Origin: Chloroflexota bacterium
Lineage (GTDB): Bacteria; Chloroflexota; UBA6077; CF-72
Direction of reading: 5' to 3'
NCBI GenBank assembly: GCA_019242065.1
Contig: JAFAWJ010000707.1
Span: 1-10,778 of the forward strand
Length of the DNA: 10,778 nt
Positions 1 to 6,372 of this stretch are shown in pieces. Below the pieces are notes generated by a model. It did no database searches and had not been told where the DNA came from. It saw only the letters and a program-made list of their open reading frames with translations. Both the position numbers and the translations under genes were made by a program. The stretch's first letter is position 1; every line of letters begins with the position of its first letter.

Positions 1-422
1 TTCCGCGCAAAGTTCCACAGCTGCTCCGCGCGGCGCAGGGATGAGTCAAAGCCCATGCGGTGGTGCTGGATCAGCGCCAGGGCAACCCACGCGTTGTCGT
101 CGTAGTACTTGTCGCCCCCGCCGCCGAAGAAGCCTGGCACCGAGGAGGCGTAGGCGCGTGTCCAAACGAAGCGGTCCCAGTAGCGCTCCAGGCCTTTCAT
201 CCGGTCCTGGACGTCCACCGCATAGCGATCGCCTCCAGGCGTCCCGGCCAGCGCCAGCGTGCCGATCAGCGCGCGCGAGAACGGCCAGAGGTAGGCGTAC
301 ATGGGTCCCGTCGGGGGCGCGGTCTCGCGGTACAGCGACGTGCCGTCCGCGACGTACAGCGTCGACTGCATGGCGGCGTACGTCGCGGTCGCGCGCTCGA
401 GATTGTCTTGCACTACCCTCAC
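1..422 (-). CDS. GH76-like glycoside hydrolase (partial, N-terminal part only)
   Basis: Reading leftward from a GTG at 420-422 gives 140 uninterrupted codons that run off the window edge, so the C-terminus is missing. The frame contains YLWPFSRAL (about residues 44-52), GFFGGGGDKYYDDNAWVALA (about 97-116) and a trailing helix QLWNFA, the pattern of the alpha/alpha-barrel family GH76 (alpha-1,6-mannanase-like) and related six-hairpin glycosidases. The paired Asp at residues 108-109 in YYDDNAW matches the aspartate pair known as the active site in characterised GH76 enzymes. No signal peptide is visible, so a cytoplasmic enzyme or a distant non-secreted relative is likely. The start is uncertain: a second GTG lies at 411-413 and an ATG at about 369-371, but the latter would remove residues that relatives usually have before the QSTLY segment. 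No convincing ribosome binding site precedes any of them. The substrate cannot be stated, and an N-acylglucosamine-2-epimerase-like fold is the main alternative. Confidence 0.72.
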   Translation of the reverse strand, partial: MRVVQDNLERATATYAAMQSTLYVADGTSLYRETAPPTGPMYAYLWPFSRALIGTLALAGTPGGDRYAVDVQDRMKGLERYWDRFVWTRAYASSVPGFFGGGGDKYYDDNAWVALALIQHHRMGFDSSLRRAEQLWNFAR

Positions 423-423
423 T

Positions 424-858
424 ATGATGACGGATGCGTATGACCTCGAGCGTTTTGTCGCTGCCCAGGATGCGAGCGGGACCTACACGCGCGCCGTCGA
501 GGAGCTGCGTCGCGGTCGCAAAACCAGCCACTGGATGTGGTTCGTCTTTCCGCAGATCGCCGGGCTGGGGATGAGCGAGATGTCGCGCAGGTATGCCATC
601 GCGTCGCTGGCCGAGGCCCAGGCGTATCTGCGGCACCCCGTCCTGGGACCACGTTTGATCGAATGCGCGGGGCTGGTCGCGGCGGCGCGGGCGAGCAGCG
701 CCGAGCAGATTTTCGGCGGTATCGACACGCAGAAACTGTGTTCGTCGATGACGTTGTTCCTACGCGCCGAAGCGGATCAATTGGTGTTCCAGCACGTGCT
801 CGACCGCTATTTTGGCGGCCAGCCCGATGCGGCGACCGACCGTCTTCTCGAGCGGTGA
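424..858 (+). CDS. DUF1810 family protein
   Basis: This 144-residue protein matches the DUF1810 family along nearly its whole length. It has an N-terminal YDLERFVAAQ helix (residues 6-15), the hallmark KTSHWMWFVFPQIAGLG block (33-49), RYAIASLAEAQAYLRHPVLG (56-75), IFGGIDTQKLCSSMTLF (96-112) and a C-terminal VLDRYFGGQPD segment. The length is typical of the family. It is a small soluble protein without signal peptide or membrane segment, and its biochemical role is unknown to me. The start is taken at ATG 424 because the family domain begins six residues later. A second ATG at 427 is equally possible. The frame stays open further upstream to an ATG at 301, but that extension lies entirely in the antisense of the GH76-like gene and does not resemble the family. 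No Shine-Dalgarno sequence precedes either ATG, so a leaderless or weakly translated message is possible. It faces away from the GH76-like gene and converges on the acyl-CoA synthetase gene. Confidence 0.85.
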   Translation: MMTDAYDLERFVAAQDASGTYTRAVEELRRGRKTSHWMWFVFPQIAGLGMSEMSRRYAIASLAEAQAYLRHPVLGPRLIECAGLVAAARASSAEQIFGGIDTQKLCSSMTLFLRAEADQLVFQHVLDRYFGGQPDAATDRLLER

Positions 859-871
859 CCTGGCCCACGAC
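852..871. repeat. Short imperfect direct repeat, copy 1
   Basis: The 20-base stretch starting GCGGTGACCTGGCCC includes the stop codon of the DUF1810 gene. It recurs 63 bp further on at 915-934 with one mismatch (CACGAC against CGCGAC at the end). The first 15 bases are identical in both copies. Confidence 0.6.
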
Positions 872-910
872 GGCTTTCGGCCTGGACGACGCGGCCGACG
901 GGCTTCAGCT

Positions 911-2683
911 TCAGGCGGTGACCTGGCCCGCGACCGCCTCCAGGCCCAGGTCGTGAATCGCCTGGTCGCGCAGCTTGAACTTCTGGACTTTTCCGGAGCC
1001 GGTCAACGGGTAGGTTGTCGCGAACTGGAAGTAGCGCGGAATCTTCTGGTGACTCAGCTTGCCCTGACTGTAGGTGCGCAGGTCTGCTTCGCTGAGCTCG
1101 ACGCCATCTTTGGGGATGACCACCGCCAGCAGTTCTTCGCCGAAGTAGGCGTCGGGAACGCCGACGACCTGGACGTCGGCGACGCCCGGGCAGCGAATCA
1201 GGACCTCCTCGATCTCACGCGGGAAAAGGTTCTCGCCACCGCGAATGACCATGTCCTTGAGGCGGCCGACAATGTTGAGATAGCCGTCGGCGTTCATCGT
1301 CGCCAGATCACCGGAATGCACCCAGCCGTCCGCGTCCATCGTTTCGGCGGTCCTCTCGGGCATGTGGTAGTAGCCCTGCATCGCCGCCCAGCCGCGGTAA
1401 CACAATTCGCCACGGTGTCCAACGGGAACGACGCTCCTGGTGCCGGGTTCGACGATCTTGACGTCCAGATAGGGCAGCGGCTTGCCCACCGTGGTGGCTT
1501 TGAGCTCGAAAGGGTCCTCTGGCAGCGTCGAGGTCAGACAGCAACTGCCCTCGGTCTGGCCAAAGACGATCGCAATCTCCGCGCCGATACGCTCCTTGAC
1601 CTGCTCCATCAAGGCGACCGGCACCGGCGCCGCGCCGCAGGAGATGAAAACCAGGGACGAGATGTCGAACGTCTCGAACTGTGGATGCTGCAGGATGGCC
1701 ATCAGCATAGTGGGCACACCGCTGGTATTGGTGCAGCGCTCGCGACTGACGACGTCCAGCGCCTTCAGCGGATCGAAGGCGACCAGGGGGCACACGGTCT
1801 CGCCTGAGTACAGCGGGCACAGGATGCCGCCCACCACGCCGGCCACGTGGAAGAACGGAAACATCAGGCAGGTGCGCGTATCCTCGAGCTGCACACCGGT
1901 CGTCGAGAACGATGGTCTTAGCCACTCCATGATGAGCGACGCGTTGTTGACCAGACCATGGTGGGTCAGCAGGGCGCCCTTCGGGAAGCCGGTGGTGCCC
2001 GACGTGTACATGAGGACCGCCGGGTCAGTAGCCGTGACGGTGGCCTGGCGTTCGGCGAGCTGTGTTTCGGGTACTGAGGCGCCGGCGGCGATCACTTCGT
2101 CGAGGAGCGTGGGACGCCATTCGTCGGTTGTAGTCAGCAGCTCAGCAGGACGCGAACCGATCAGACTCACGTGCTTCAGCAGCGGGAGTTGCTCACTGGT
2201 GACGTCGCCGTTGCGGTTGCCGGGGGTTGTCAGCGATCGGAGCGTGGCCAGGTGATCGGAGTCGCGCACGCGGGCCATGAAGAACAGCGCGCGCACATCG
2301 CCCTGCTGGAGGATGTATTCGACTTCGCGCGCCTGCAACACGGGGTTGATGGTGACCACGACCAGACCGGCCTTCACAGCGCCGAGCATCAGCACCGGCC
2401 AGTCCGGCAGGTTGGCGGCCCAGATGGCGATGTGGTCGCCCTTCGTCAGGCCGAGCGCCAGGAGGCCGCGGGCGATCGCGTTGGCGCGCTTCTGGTAGTC
2501 GGCGTAGCTCCAGCGAATGTCGAAGGCCGGGCCAAACTCTGGATAGCTGGAATAGACGACAGCTTCTTTAGTTGGGAACGCGGCGGCCCGCTGGTCCAGC
2601 AGGTCGCCGATGGTGGTGTCGGTCAGCGCGATGGTTCCGGTGTCGGCCCGCCAGTACGCGAGGCCATCCCCTGTGACTGCCAT
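911..2683 (-). CDS. AMP-forming acyl-CoA synthetase/ligase (ANL superfamily)
   Basis: The 590-residue product is a full-length class I adenylate-forming enzyme that activates a carboxylic acid with ATP to an acyl-adenylate and then transfers it to coenzyme A. Visible motifs in order are the P-loop YTSGTTGFPKG (226-236), FPFFHVAG (275-282), GQTEG (375-379), SGDL (457-460), the hinge GRLKD (473-477), GGENLFPREIEEVL (482-495) and the C-terminal SGKVQKFKLR, whose Lys565 is the expected catalytic lysine of the adenylation step. All core residues look intact. It resembles the fatty-acyl/FadD-like branch, but substrate cannot be read from these motifs, and an aromatic or short-chain acid is possible. 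The start is set at ATG 2683 because GGGAG lies 8 bases upstream. A GTG at 2719 overlaps the stop of the thioesterase gene (GTGA) and would add 12 residues. It is the last gene of the eight-gene operon, 32 bp after the thioesterase gene, and probably provides the CoA thioester on which that enzyme's family acts. Confidence 0.93.
   Translation of the reverse strand: MAVTGDGLAYWRADTGTIALTDTTIGDLLDQRAAAFPTKEAVVYSSYPEFGPAFDIRWSYADYQKRANAIARGLLALGLTKGDHIAIWAANLPDWPVLMLGAVKAGLVVVTINPVLQAREVEYILQQGDVRALFFMARVRDSDHLATLRSLTTPGNRNGDVTSEQLPLLKHVSLIGSRPAELLTTTDEWRPTLLDEVIAAGASVPETQLAERQATVTATDPAVLMYTSGTTGFPKGALLTHHGLVNNASLIMEWLRPSFSTTGVQLEDTRTCLMFPFFHVAGVVGGILCPLYSGETVCPLVAFDPLKALDVVSRERCTNTSGVPTMLMAILQHPQFETFDISSLVFISCGAAPVPVALMEQVKERIGAEIAIVFGQTEGSCCLTSTLPEDPFELKATTVGKPLPYLDVKIVEPGTRSVVPVGHRGELCYRGWAAMQGYYHMPERTAETMDADGWVHSGDLATMNADGYLNIVGRLKDMVIRGGENLFPREIEEVLIRCPGVADVQVVGVPDAYFGEELLAVVIPKDGVELSEADLRTYSQGKLSHQKIPRYFQFATTYPLTGSGKVQKFKLRDQAIHDLGLEAVAGQVTA
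915..934. repeat. Short imperfect direct repeat, copy 2
   Basis: This second copy of the 20-base element lies inside the last codons of the acyl-CoA synthetase gene, which is read on the other strand. The sequence between the two copies (872-914) is GC-rich and contains the 52-bp gap separating the two convergent stop codons. It may be a small local duplication at the gene ends, or chance in GC-rich DNA. Confidence 0.55.
920..952 (-). other. Inverted repeat at the 3' end of the operon (possible RNA hairpin)
   Basis: GACCTGG at 920-926 and CCAGGTC at 946-952 are perfect 7-base complements around a 19-base loop that is itself GC-rich. The repeat sits in the last codons of the acyl-CoA synthetase gene, the final gene of the minus-strand operon. 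No run of T follows in the direction of transcription, so it does not qualify as a standard intrinsic terminator. It might stabilise the 3' end of the mRNA or may mean nothing. Confidence 0.3.
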
Positions 2684-2691
2684 GCTCGTGT

Positions 2692-2704
2692 CTCCCTCTC
2701 CCCC
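2692..2704 (-). promoter_or_regulatory. Ribosome binding site deciding the acyl-CoA synthetase start
   Basis: On the minus strand this purine tract reads GGGGGAGAGGGAG and ends 8 bases before ATG 2683. It is the strongest Shine-Dalgarno-like tract in the operon. It supports the ATG over the GTG at 2719, which has none. Confidence 0.65.
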
Positions 2705-2715
2705 GGCACGTTGTA

Positions 2716-3126
2716 TCACCCGTCAGCGTCGAACGCCGCGAGCAAGGCTGGCGGCACGCGGGTCGGGCGCCCGTCGCTGGCGCGGACCCACACCCATTCG
2801 GTCGTCACATCCGCCAGGCGAGGTCCGTCCAGGCGGCTGATCGTGGTCTGCCGCACGCCGCGCGCGCCGCGCATGTTGACCAGGGTGGTCGTTAGCTCCA
2901 GCTCGTCGCCGTACCGCGCCGGTTGGTGGTACACGATCTCGTGCCGGCGGACGACCCAGGCGCCGGCTTGCTCGGTGGTCCACCGCTTGCCGAAGCCGCT
3001 CGACTCCGCGTGGAGGACGGCGATTTCCTCCACGTAGGCGAGGTAGACCGAATTGTTGACGTGGCCGTTGCTGTCCAGTTCGTAGCTGCGTACGCGCCAG
3101 CGCGCCGTAAAGGTGCTAGAGGCCAA
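2716..3126 (-). CDS. Hotdog-fold acyl-CoA thioesterase (4HBT / YbgC-FadM type)
   Basis: This 136-residue protein is the size of a single hotdog domain. Near the N-terminus it has RVRSYELDSNGHVNNSVYLA (residues 11-30) followed by YVEE, the signature of the 4-hydroxybenzoyl-CoA thioesterase/YbgC/FadM family. Asp18 is the expected catalytic acid and the GHVNN block follows it. Later segments RRHEIVYHQPARYGDELELTT and TTEWVWV fit the central strands. Such enzymes hydrolyse acyl-CoA or aroyl-CoA thioesters to free acid and CoA in the cytoplasm. The only start that keeps the N-terminal strand is a TTG at 3124-3126, which overlaps the end of the preceding gene by 11 bases and has no clear ribosome binding site, so translational coupling is inferred. 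Next to an acyl-CoA synthetase it could recycle CoA or release a product, but its substrate is unknown. Confidence 0.85.
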   Translation of the reverse strand: MASSTFTARWRVRSYELDSNGHVNNSVYLAYVEEIAVLHAESSGFGKRWTTEQAGAWVVRRHEIVYHQPARYGDELELTTTLVNMRGARGVRQTTISRLDGPRLADVTTEWVWVRASDGRPTRVPPALLAAFDADG

Positions 3127-4108
3127 TCGTGGATTCGTCGGCGACGATCACCGAATCGGGAAAGAGCTCTTCGAGCGGTGCTTTGCGCGAGGTGAGGCCC
3201 TGCTCCACGGAAATGGTCTGGACCATGTCGATGGCAGCGGCATTGGCTTTGATGCCGTAGACCCACGGATCGTCGCCGAACAGCGCTCGCTCGTTCTGCA
3301 GGTACTGCTGGTTGAACACGAACAGGCTCTGCTCGCGCTGACGCCGCTGTGCAATTGACTTGGCTGCTTGAAAAGCGTCCACGAGGCTGAGCGCGACCCA
3401 CGGGTTGGCCTGGACGATGCTTTCGCGGGCAACCGTAATGTGATGCGGTGGGAAGATACCGGTCTTGCGGTAAAAGCGGGTGGCTTCGGCCTGCGGATCG
3501 CTGAACAGCGTTTTCACGCCAGGGCTGCCGATTGCGTACGACATGGACACGTCGACTTCCGCCCGTTGAAAGAGGTCCGCTTCGGCGGTGTTGGCAAATG
3601 TCAGCTGCACTCCCTCGGGCAGGCGGGTGCCACTGGCGCCGGTGTGGCTGAAGCGCTGGCCGCGTGTCTGAAACCAGTTTAAATCACGCGGCAGGATGTT
3701 GAACTCGTGCTGCAAAATGCCACGGGTCCACATGGCCATGGACATCTGATAGTCCGGGATGCTGAAGCGTTTGCCCTTGAGGTCCTCTGGATGATCCTGA
3801 CGGACTCCGGAACCGTCACGCACGACCAGGTTGGTGTAGCGGAAGTTGCGGTTGTGAAAGACCGGCAGCGCCAGATAGGGAAAGCCTTTAGCGCGCTCGA
3901 TCAGAAATGACGAGAACGACATTTCCGAGACGTCGTAGCGCTGATATTTGATCTGCTCGAAGAACATGCGCGGCACCGGTGAGGAGGACGACGGCGAAGG
4001 ATTGGGCTCATAGTCCAGTTCGATACCGGAGGGTTTGACTTCGCCAGTGATCAGCGGCAGGACACGATCGTACGGAGTGATCGCGAAGCTCAGATGCAGG
4101 TCGCTCAT
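3116..4108 (-). CDS. 4,5-dihydroxyphthalate decarboxylase (Pht5)-like protein
   Basis: The 330-residue product matches the Pht5 family from end to end. It begins LSFAITPYDRVLPLITGEVKP (6-26) and has YDVSEMSFSSFLI (58-70), LKGKRFSIPDYQMSMAMWTR (110-129), GIFPPHHITVARESIVQANP (217-236), GDDPWVYGIKAN (278-289) and VEQGLTSRKAPLEELFPDS (301-319). The family has a type 2 periplasmic-binding-protein-like fold but works in the cytoplasm, and no signal peptide is present here. Characterised members remove CO2 from 4,5-dihydroxyphthalate to give protocatechuate. Many homologues are uncharacterised, and an intracellular ligand-binding role is an alternative. A Ser/Pro-rich stretch at about residues 36-47 looks like a small insertion relative to the family pattern. 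The ATG at 4108 overlaps the preceding TGA (ATGA), showing tight coupling with the methyltransferase gene. No dioxygenase or dihydrodiol dehydrogenase of a phthalate pathway is in the window, so the exact substrate is open. Confidence 0.8.
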   Translation of the reverse strand: MSDLHLSFAITPYDRVLPLITGEVKPSGIELDYEPNPSPSSSSPVPRMFFEQIKYQRYDVSEMSFSSFLIERAKGFPYLALPVFHNRNFRYTNLVVRDGSGVRQDHPEDLKGKRFSIPDYQMSMAMWTRGILQHEFNILPRDLNWFQTRGQRFSHTGASGTRLPEGVQLTFANTAEADLFQRAEVDVSMSYAIGSPGVKTLFSDPQAEATRFYRKTGIFPPHHITVARESIVQANPWVALSLVDAFQAAKSIAQRRQREQSLFVFNQQYLQNERALFGDDPWVYGIKANAAAIDMVQTISVEQGLTSRKAPLEELFPDSVIVADESTIGL

Positions 4109-4917
4109 GGGCGCGTGGCGGAGGCGATGTTGGTGATGCTGACCAGGTGCACGCCGTCGTCTTTGAGGAGCGGCTGGACGGCGTTGGTGAGCGCTTCGCG
4201 CACGCGAGTCTGTTGTTCGGAACTGAGGTCCTGCATGCCGGCGCCCGCGGAGGTAGCGATGGCAACTTCCAGGGCTTGTGGCACGCCGCCTTGCAGGATG
4301 GAGTCCAGTTGGCGGGTCTGGACTTCGACGTCGGCGAAGCCCGCGCGTTGCAGGGCGGCGCGGAGGTCATTCGGGTCGCGGCCGAATCCGGAGGGCTGGG
4401 CGCCCTCGGCGCTGATGCCCAGGTCGGCGACCACCTGGCGGAACAGGCCGAAGGGCGACTGCTGCCAGATGGCGACGGCCAATCTGGCGCCTGGCTTCAA
4501 GAGGCGGCGGATCTCCTGCAAGGCGGCGGCCGGGTCGGACATGTGCTGGAGGCCTTGCTGACAGTAGCCACGGTCAAAACTGGTATCGGGCAGCGGCATG
4601 GAGGTGGCCGGGCTCTCGAGGTAGTCGATCGGCGCGCTGCCCGGCTCGGCCGCAAAGGAACGGGCGACCTCGAGCATGGCGGCGCTCAGGTCGACTCCGG
4701 TCACGCGGCCGCGCGGGCCAGCGATGGCGGCGGCGGGGCGGGCGACGGTGCCTGGGCCCGTGGCGACATCGAGGATGGCGTCGCCGGAGCGAGGCGGCAC
4801 GATCTCGAGCAGGATGTGCGCCCAGGGCGCGAAGATGCGCGGCAAGTGAACGTCACGGTACGTGGCCACTGTGGCCGCGCGGCCAAAGTGGGGACTCCGC
4901 GTCTCTGTCTGAGTCAT
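4105..4917 (-). CDS. Class I SAM-dependent methyltransferase
   Basis: The 270-residue product has a Rossmann-type methyltransferase core. Motif I is AILDVATGPGTVA (47-59), the acidic strand end binding the SAM ribose is GVD (74-76), and ATSMPLPDTSFDRGYCQQGLQH (104-125) covers motifs II and III. LLKPGARLAVAIW (139-151) is the usual post-motif strand. It is closest in style to UbiE/Methyltransf_11 enzymes that methylate small molecules. The C-terminal half (about 160-270) is a variable region likely to shape the acceptor site and gives no acceptor away. No signal peptide or membrane segment is seen. The start is ATG 4917, 18 bp after livF ends, with no strong ribosome binding site. Its place between the importer genes and the decarboxylase-like gene suggests it acts on the imported compound or a derivative, which is inference. 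Confidence 0.88.
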   Translation of the reverse strand: MTQTETRSPHFGRAATVATYRDVHLPRIFAPWAHILLEIVPPRSGDAILDVATGPGTVARPAAAIAGPRGRVTGVDLSAAMLEVARSFAAEPGSAPIDYLESPATSMPLPDTSFDRGYCQQGLQHMSDPAAALQEIRRLLKPGARLAVAIWQQSPFGLFRQVVADLGISAEGAQPSGFGRDPNDLRAALQRAGFADVEVQTRQLDSILQGGVPQALEVAIATSAGAGMQDLSSEQQTRVREALTNAVQPLLKDDGVHLVSITNIASATRP

Positions 4918-4935
4918 GCTTTGGTGTGAGCGTAC

Positions 4936-5625
4936 CTAAACGCCGAGGAAGCGGTGTTTGAGCTCCTCGTCGTCGCGTACGGCTTCGGCGGAGTTTTCCG
5001 CAACCACCTGGCCTTTGTTCAGAACGTAGCAGCGGTCGGCGATTGACAGCGCCATCGCCAGGTTCTGCTCGGCCAACAGGATGCCCATGCCACTCTGTTT
5101 GAGCTCGCCGATGATGCGGCCGATATCGCGCACGATCAGCGGTGCCAGCCCTTCCGACGGCTCGTCCATGAGCAGCAACGTGGGGTTCATCAGCAGCGCG
5201 CGACCAATCGCCAGCATCTGCTGCTCGCCGCCGCTGAGCGTATTGCCGCGCTGATGCTGGCGCTCTTCCAGGCGCGGAAACAATTCATACACGCGCGCCA
5301 GCGTCCAGGGTCCGCCCGAGCTTTGCGCAAAGATCAGGTTCTCGCGCACCGACAGCGGAGCGAAGATGCGCCGACCCTGCGGCACCAGGCCAACGCCCAC
5401 CTTGGCAATAGCGTAGGGTGGTTTGCTGGTCACGTCGCGGCCGGCCACCAGCACCTTGCCAGCGCGTGGTCTGAGAAAGCCGATGATCGAGTTCATGGTG
5501 GTGGTCTTACCGGCGCCGTTGCGGCCCAGCAGCGCCACCAGCTCTCCGGCGTTCACTTCGAGCGAGACGCCCTGCAAGATATGGCTCTCGCCGTAGTAAC
5601 TGTGGATGCCATCGACGACGAGCAT
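4936..5625 (-). CDS. livF: Branched-chain amino acid-type ABC transporter ATP-binding protein LivF
   Basis: This 229-residue ATPase has the LivF layout: Walker A GRNGAGKT (34-41), Q-loop VPQGRRIF (81-88), ABC signature LSGGEQQ (130-136) and Walker B LLLMDEP (150-156, catalytic Glu155). As in other LivF proteins the usual switch histidine is replaced in the segment LLAEQNLAMAL (183-193), so this is a family trait and not a defect. The protein would sit on the cytoplasmic face of the membrane, pair with LivG and power LivHM. The ATG at 5625 is 3 bp after the livG stop, and no other start fits. The length is normal for the family. The family also imports aromatic acids, urea and other solutes, so the name does not settle the substrate. 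Confidence 0.95.
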   Translation of the reverse strand: MLVVDGIHSYYGESHILQGVSLEVNAGELVALLGRNGAGKTTTMNSIIGFLRPRAGKVLVAGRDVTSKPPYAIAKVGVGLVPQGRRIFAPLSVRENLIFAQSSGGPWTLARVYELFPRLEERQHQRGNTLSGGEQQMLAIGRALLMNPTLLLMDEPSEGLAPLIVRDIGRIIGELKQSGMGILLAEQNLAMALSIADRCYVLNKGQVVAENSAEAVRDDEELKHRFLGV

Positions 5626-5628
5626 CGG

Positions 5629-6372
5629 TCAGGTCGGCTCCCCGAGATAGACGGCGCGCACCTGTTCGTCTTTGCGCACCACGTCGGGGACGTCGTCGGC
5701 GATGACCTGGCCATGGTCGAGCACGGTGATACGGTCGGCCAGCGCGAAGACGGTATCCATGTCGTGCTCGATGATCAGCAGCGTCAGCTCGCGCGGGAGC
5801 GCACCGATGGTTGCCACCGAACTGGTGGTTTCGGCCACCGACATGCCCGCGGTTGGCTCATCCAGCAGCAGCAGGGCCGGCTCGCCAGCCAGGGCAATAC
5901 CCATCTCCAGTTGACGCTGCTCGCCATACGACAGGTTCTTGGCCGGCTCCAGCCGTCGACTCCACAGGTCGGCCCGCTCCAGCACGCCACGCGTGCGCCG
6001 GTTGACCGCGTCAAATGACCACCACGGCTGAAACCAGTGGTGTCCCTGGTGCTGATGTGCCTGGACGGCCAGTCGGACGTTCTCTTGCGTGGTGAGGTCC
6101 AGAAACAGACTGTTTTTCTGAAAGGTGCGCGCAAGACCCAGTCGGAACATGCGCTCCGGCGTGAGATTGGTCACGGTACGTCCAGCGAGTGTCACGGTTC
6201 CGGACGAGGGTTGGAGATCGCCGCTGATGATATTGAACAACGTGGTTTTTCCCGCGCCGTTGGGCCCGATGATGGCGCGGCGTTCGCCGGGCTCGACCGT
6301 GAGATTCACGTTGCGCAGCGCCTGGAGTCCGGCGAAATTCATGCACACGCTGTCGAGGCTAAGGAGAGCCAT
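5629..6372 (-). CDS. livG: Branched-chain amino acid-type ABC transporter ATP-binding protein LivG
   Basis: The 247-residue ATPase carries Walker A GPNGAGKT (36-43), the LivG-type ARTFQKNSLFLDLTTQENV stretch with the Q-loop (81-99), signature LSYGEQRQ (147-154), Walker B LLLLDEP (167-173, Glu172) and the switch histidine in IEHDMD (His203). The segment ending LDEPTAGMSVAET is characteristic of LivG. A His/Trp-rich loop at about 106-118 occupies the variable region. The start is ATG 6372, preceded by GGAGG, and gives the family N-terminus MALLSLDSVCMNFAGLQAL. The frame stays open to 6417 but the added residues lie within livM. The gene overlaps the end of livM by 14 bases, which implies coupled translation. 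It would form the ATPase heterodimer with LivF. Confidence 0.95.
   Translation of the reverse strand: MALLSLDSVCMNFAGLQALRNVNLTVEPGERRAIIGPNGAGKTTLFNIISGDLQPSSGTVTLAGRTVTNLTPERMFRLGLARTFQKNSLFLDLTTQENVRLAVQAHQHQGHHWFQPWWSFDAVNRRTRGVLERADLWSRRLEPAKNLSYGEQRQLEMGIALAGEPALLLLDEPTAGMSVAETTSSVATIGALPRELTLLIIEHDMDTVFALADRITVLDHGQVIADDVPDVVRKDEQVRAVYLGEPT

Noticed and set aside
423..428. TATGAT as a -10 promoter box for the DUF1810 gene
   Set aside because: It overlaps the start codon itself, and no -35 lies at an acceptable distance, so transcription from it would begin inside the gene.
46..636. Minus-strand frame of 196 codons crossing the GH76-like and DUF1810 genes
   Set aside because: It overlaps two genes with clear family signatures in other frames, and its Arg-rich product matches nothing recognisable.
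812..1807. Long plus-strand open frame of about 331 codons opposite the acyl-CoA synthetase gene
   Set aside because: It is antisense to a gene with intact motifs, its translation shows no family pattern, and long mirror frames are expected in GC-rich DNA.
2684..2719. GTG start at 2719 for the acyl-CoA synthetase, overlapping the thioesterase stop
   Set aside because: The overlap is attractive for coupling, but the ATG at 2683 has a strong ribosome binding site and gives the usual N-terminus. The extension is kept only as an alternative.
4147..6018. Plus-strand open frames opposite the methyltransferase and livF/livG (4147-4929 and 5254-6018)
   Set aside because: They mirror well-supported genes and have no ribosome binding sites or recognisable domains.
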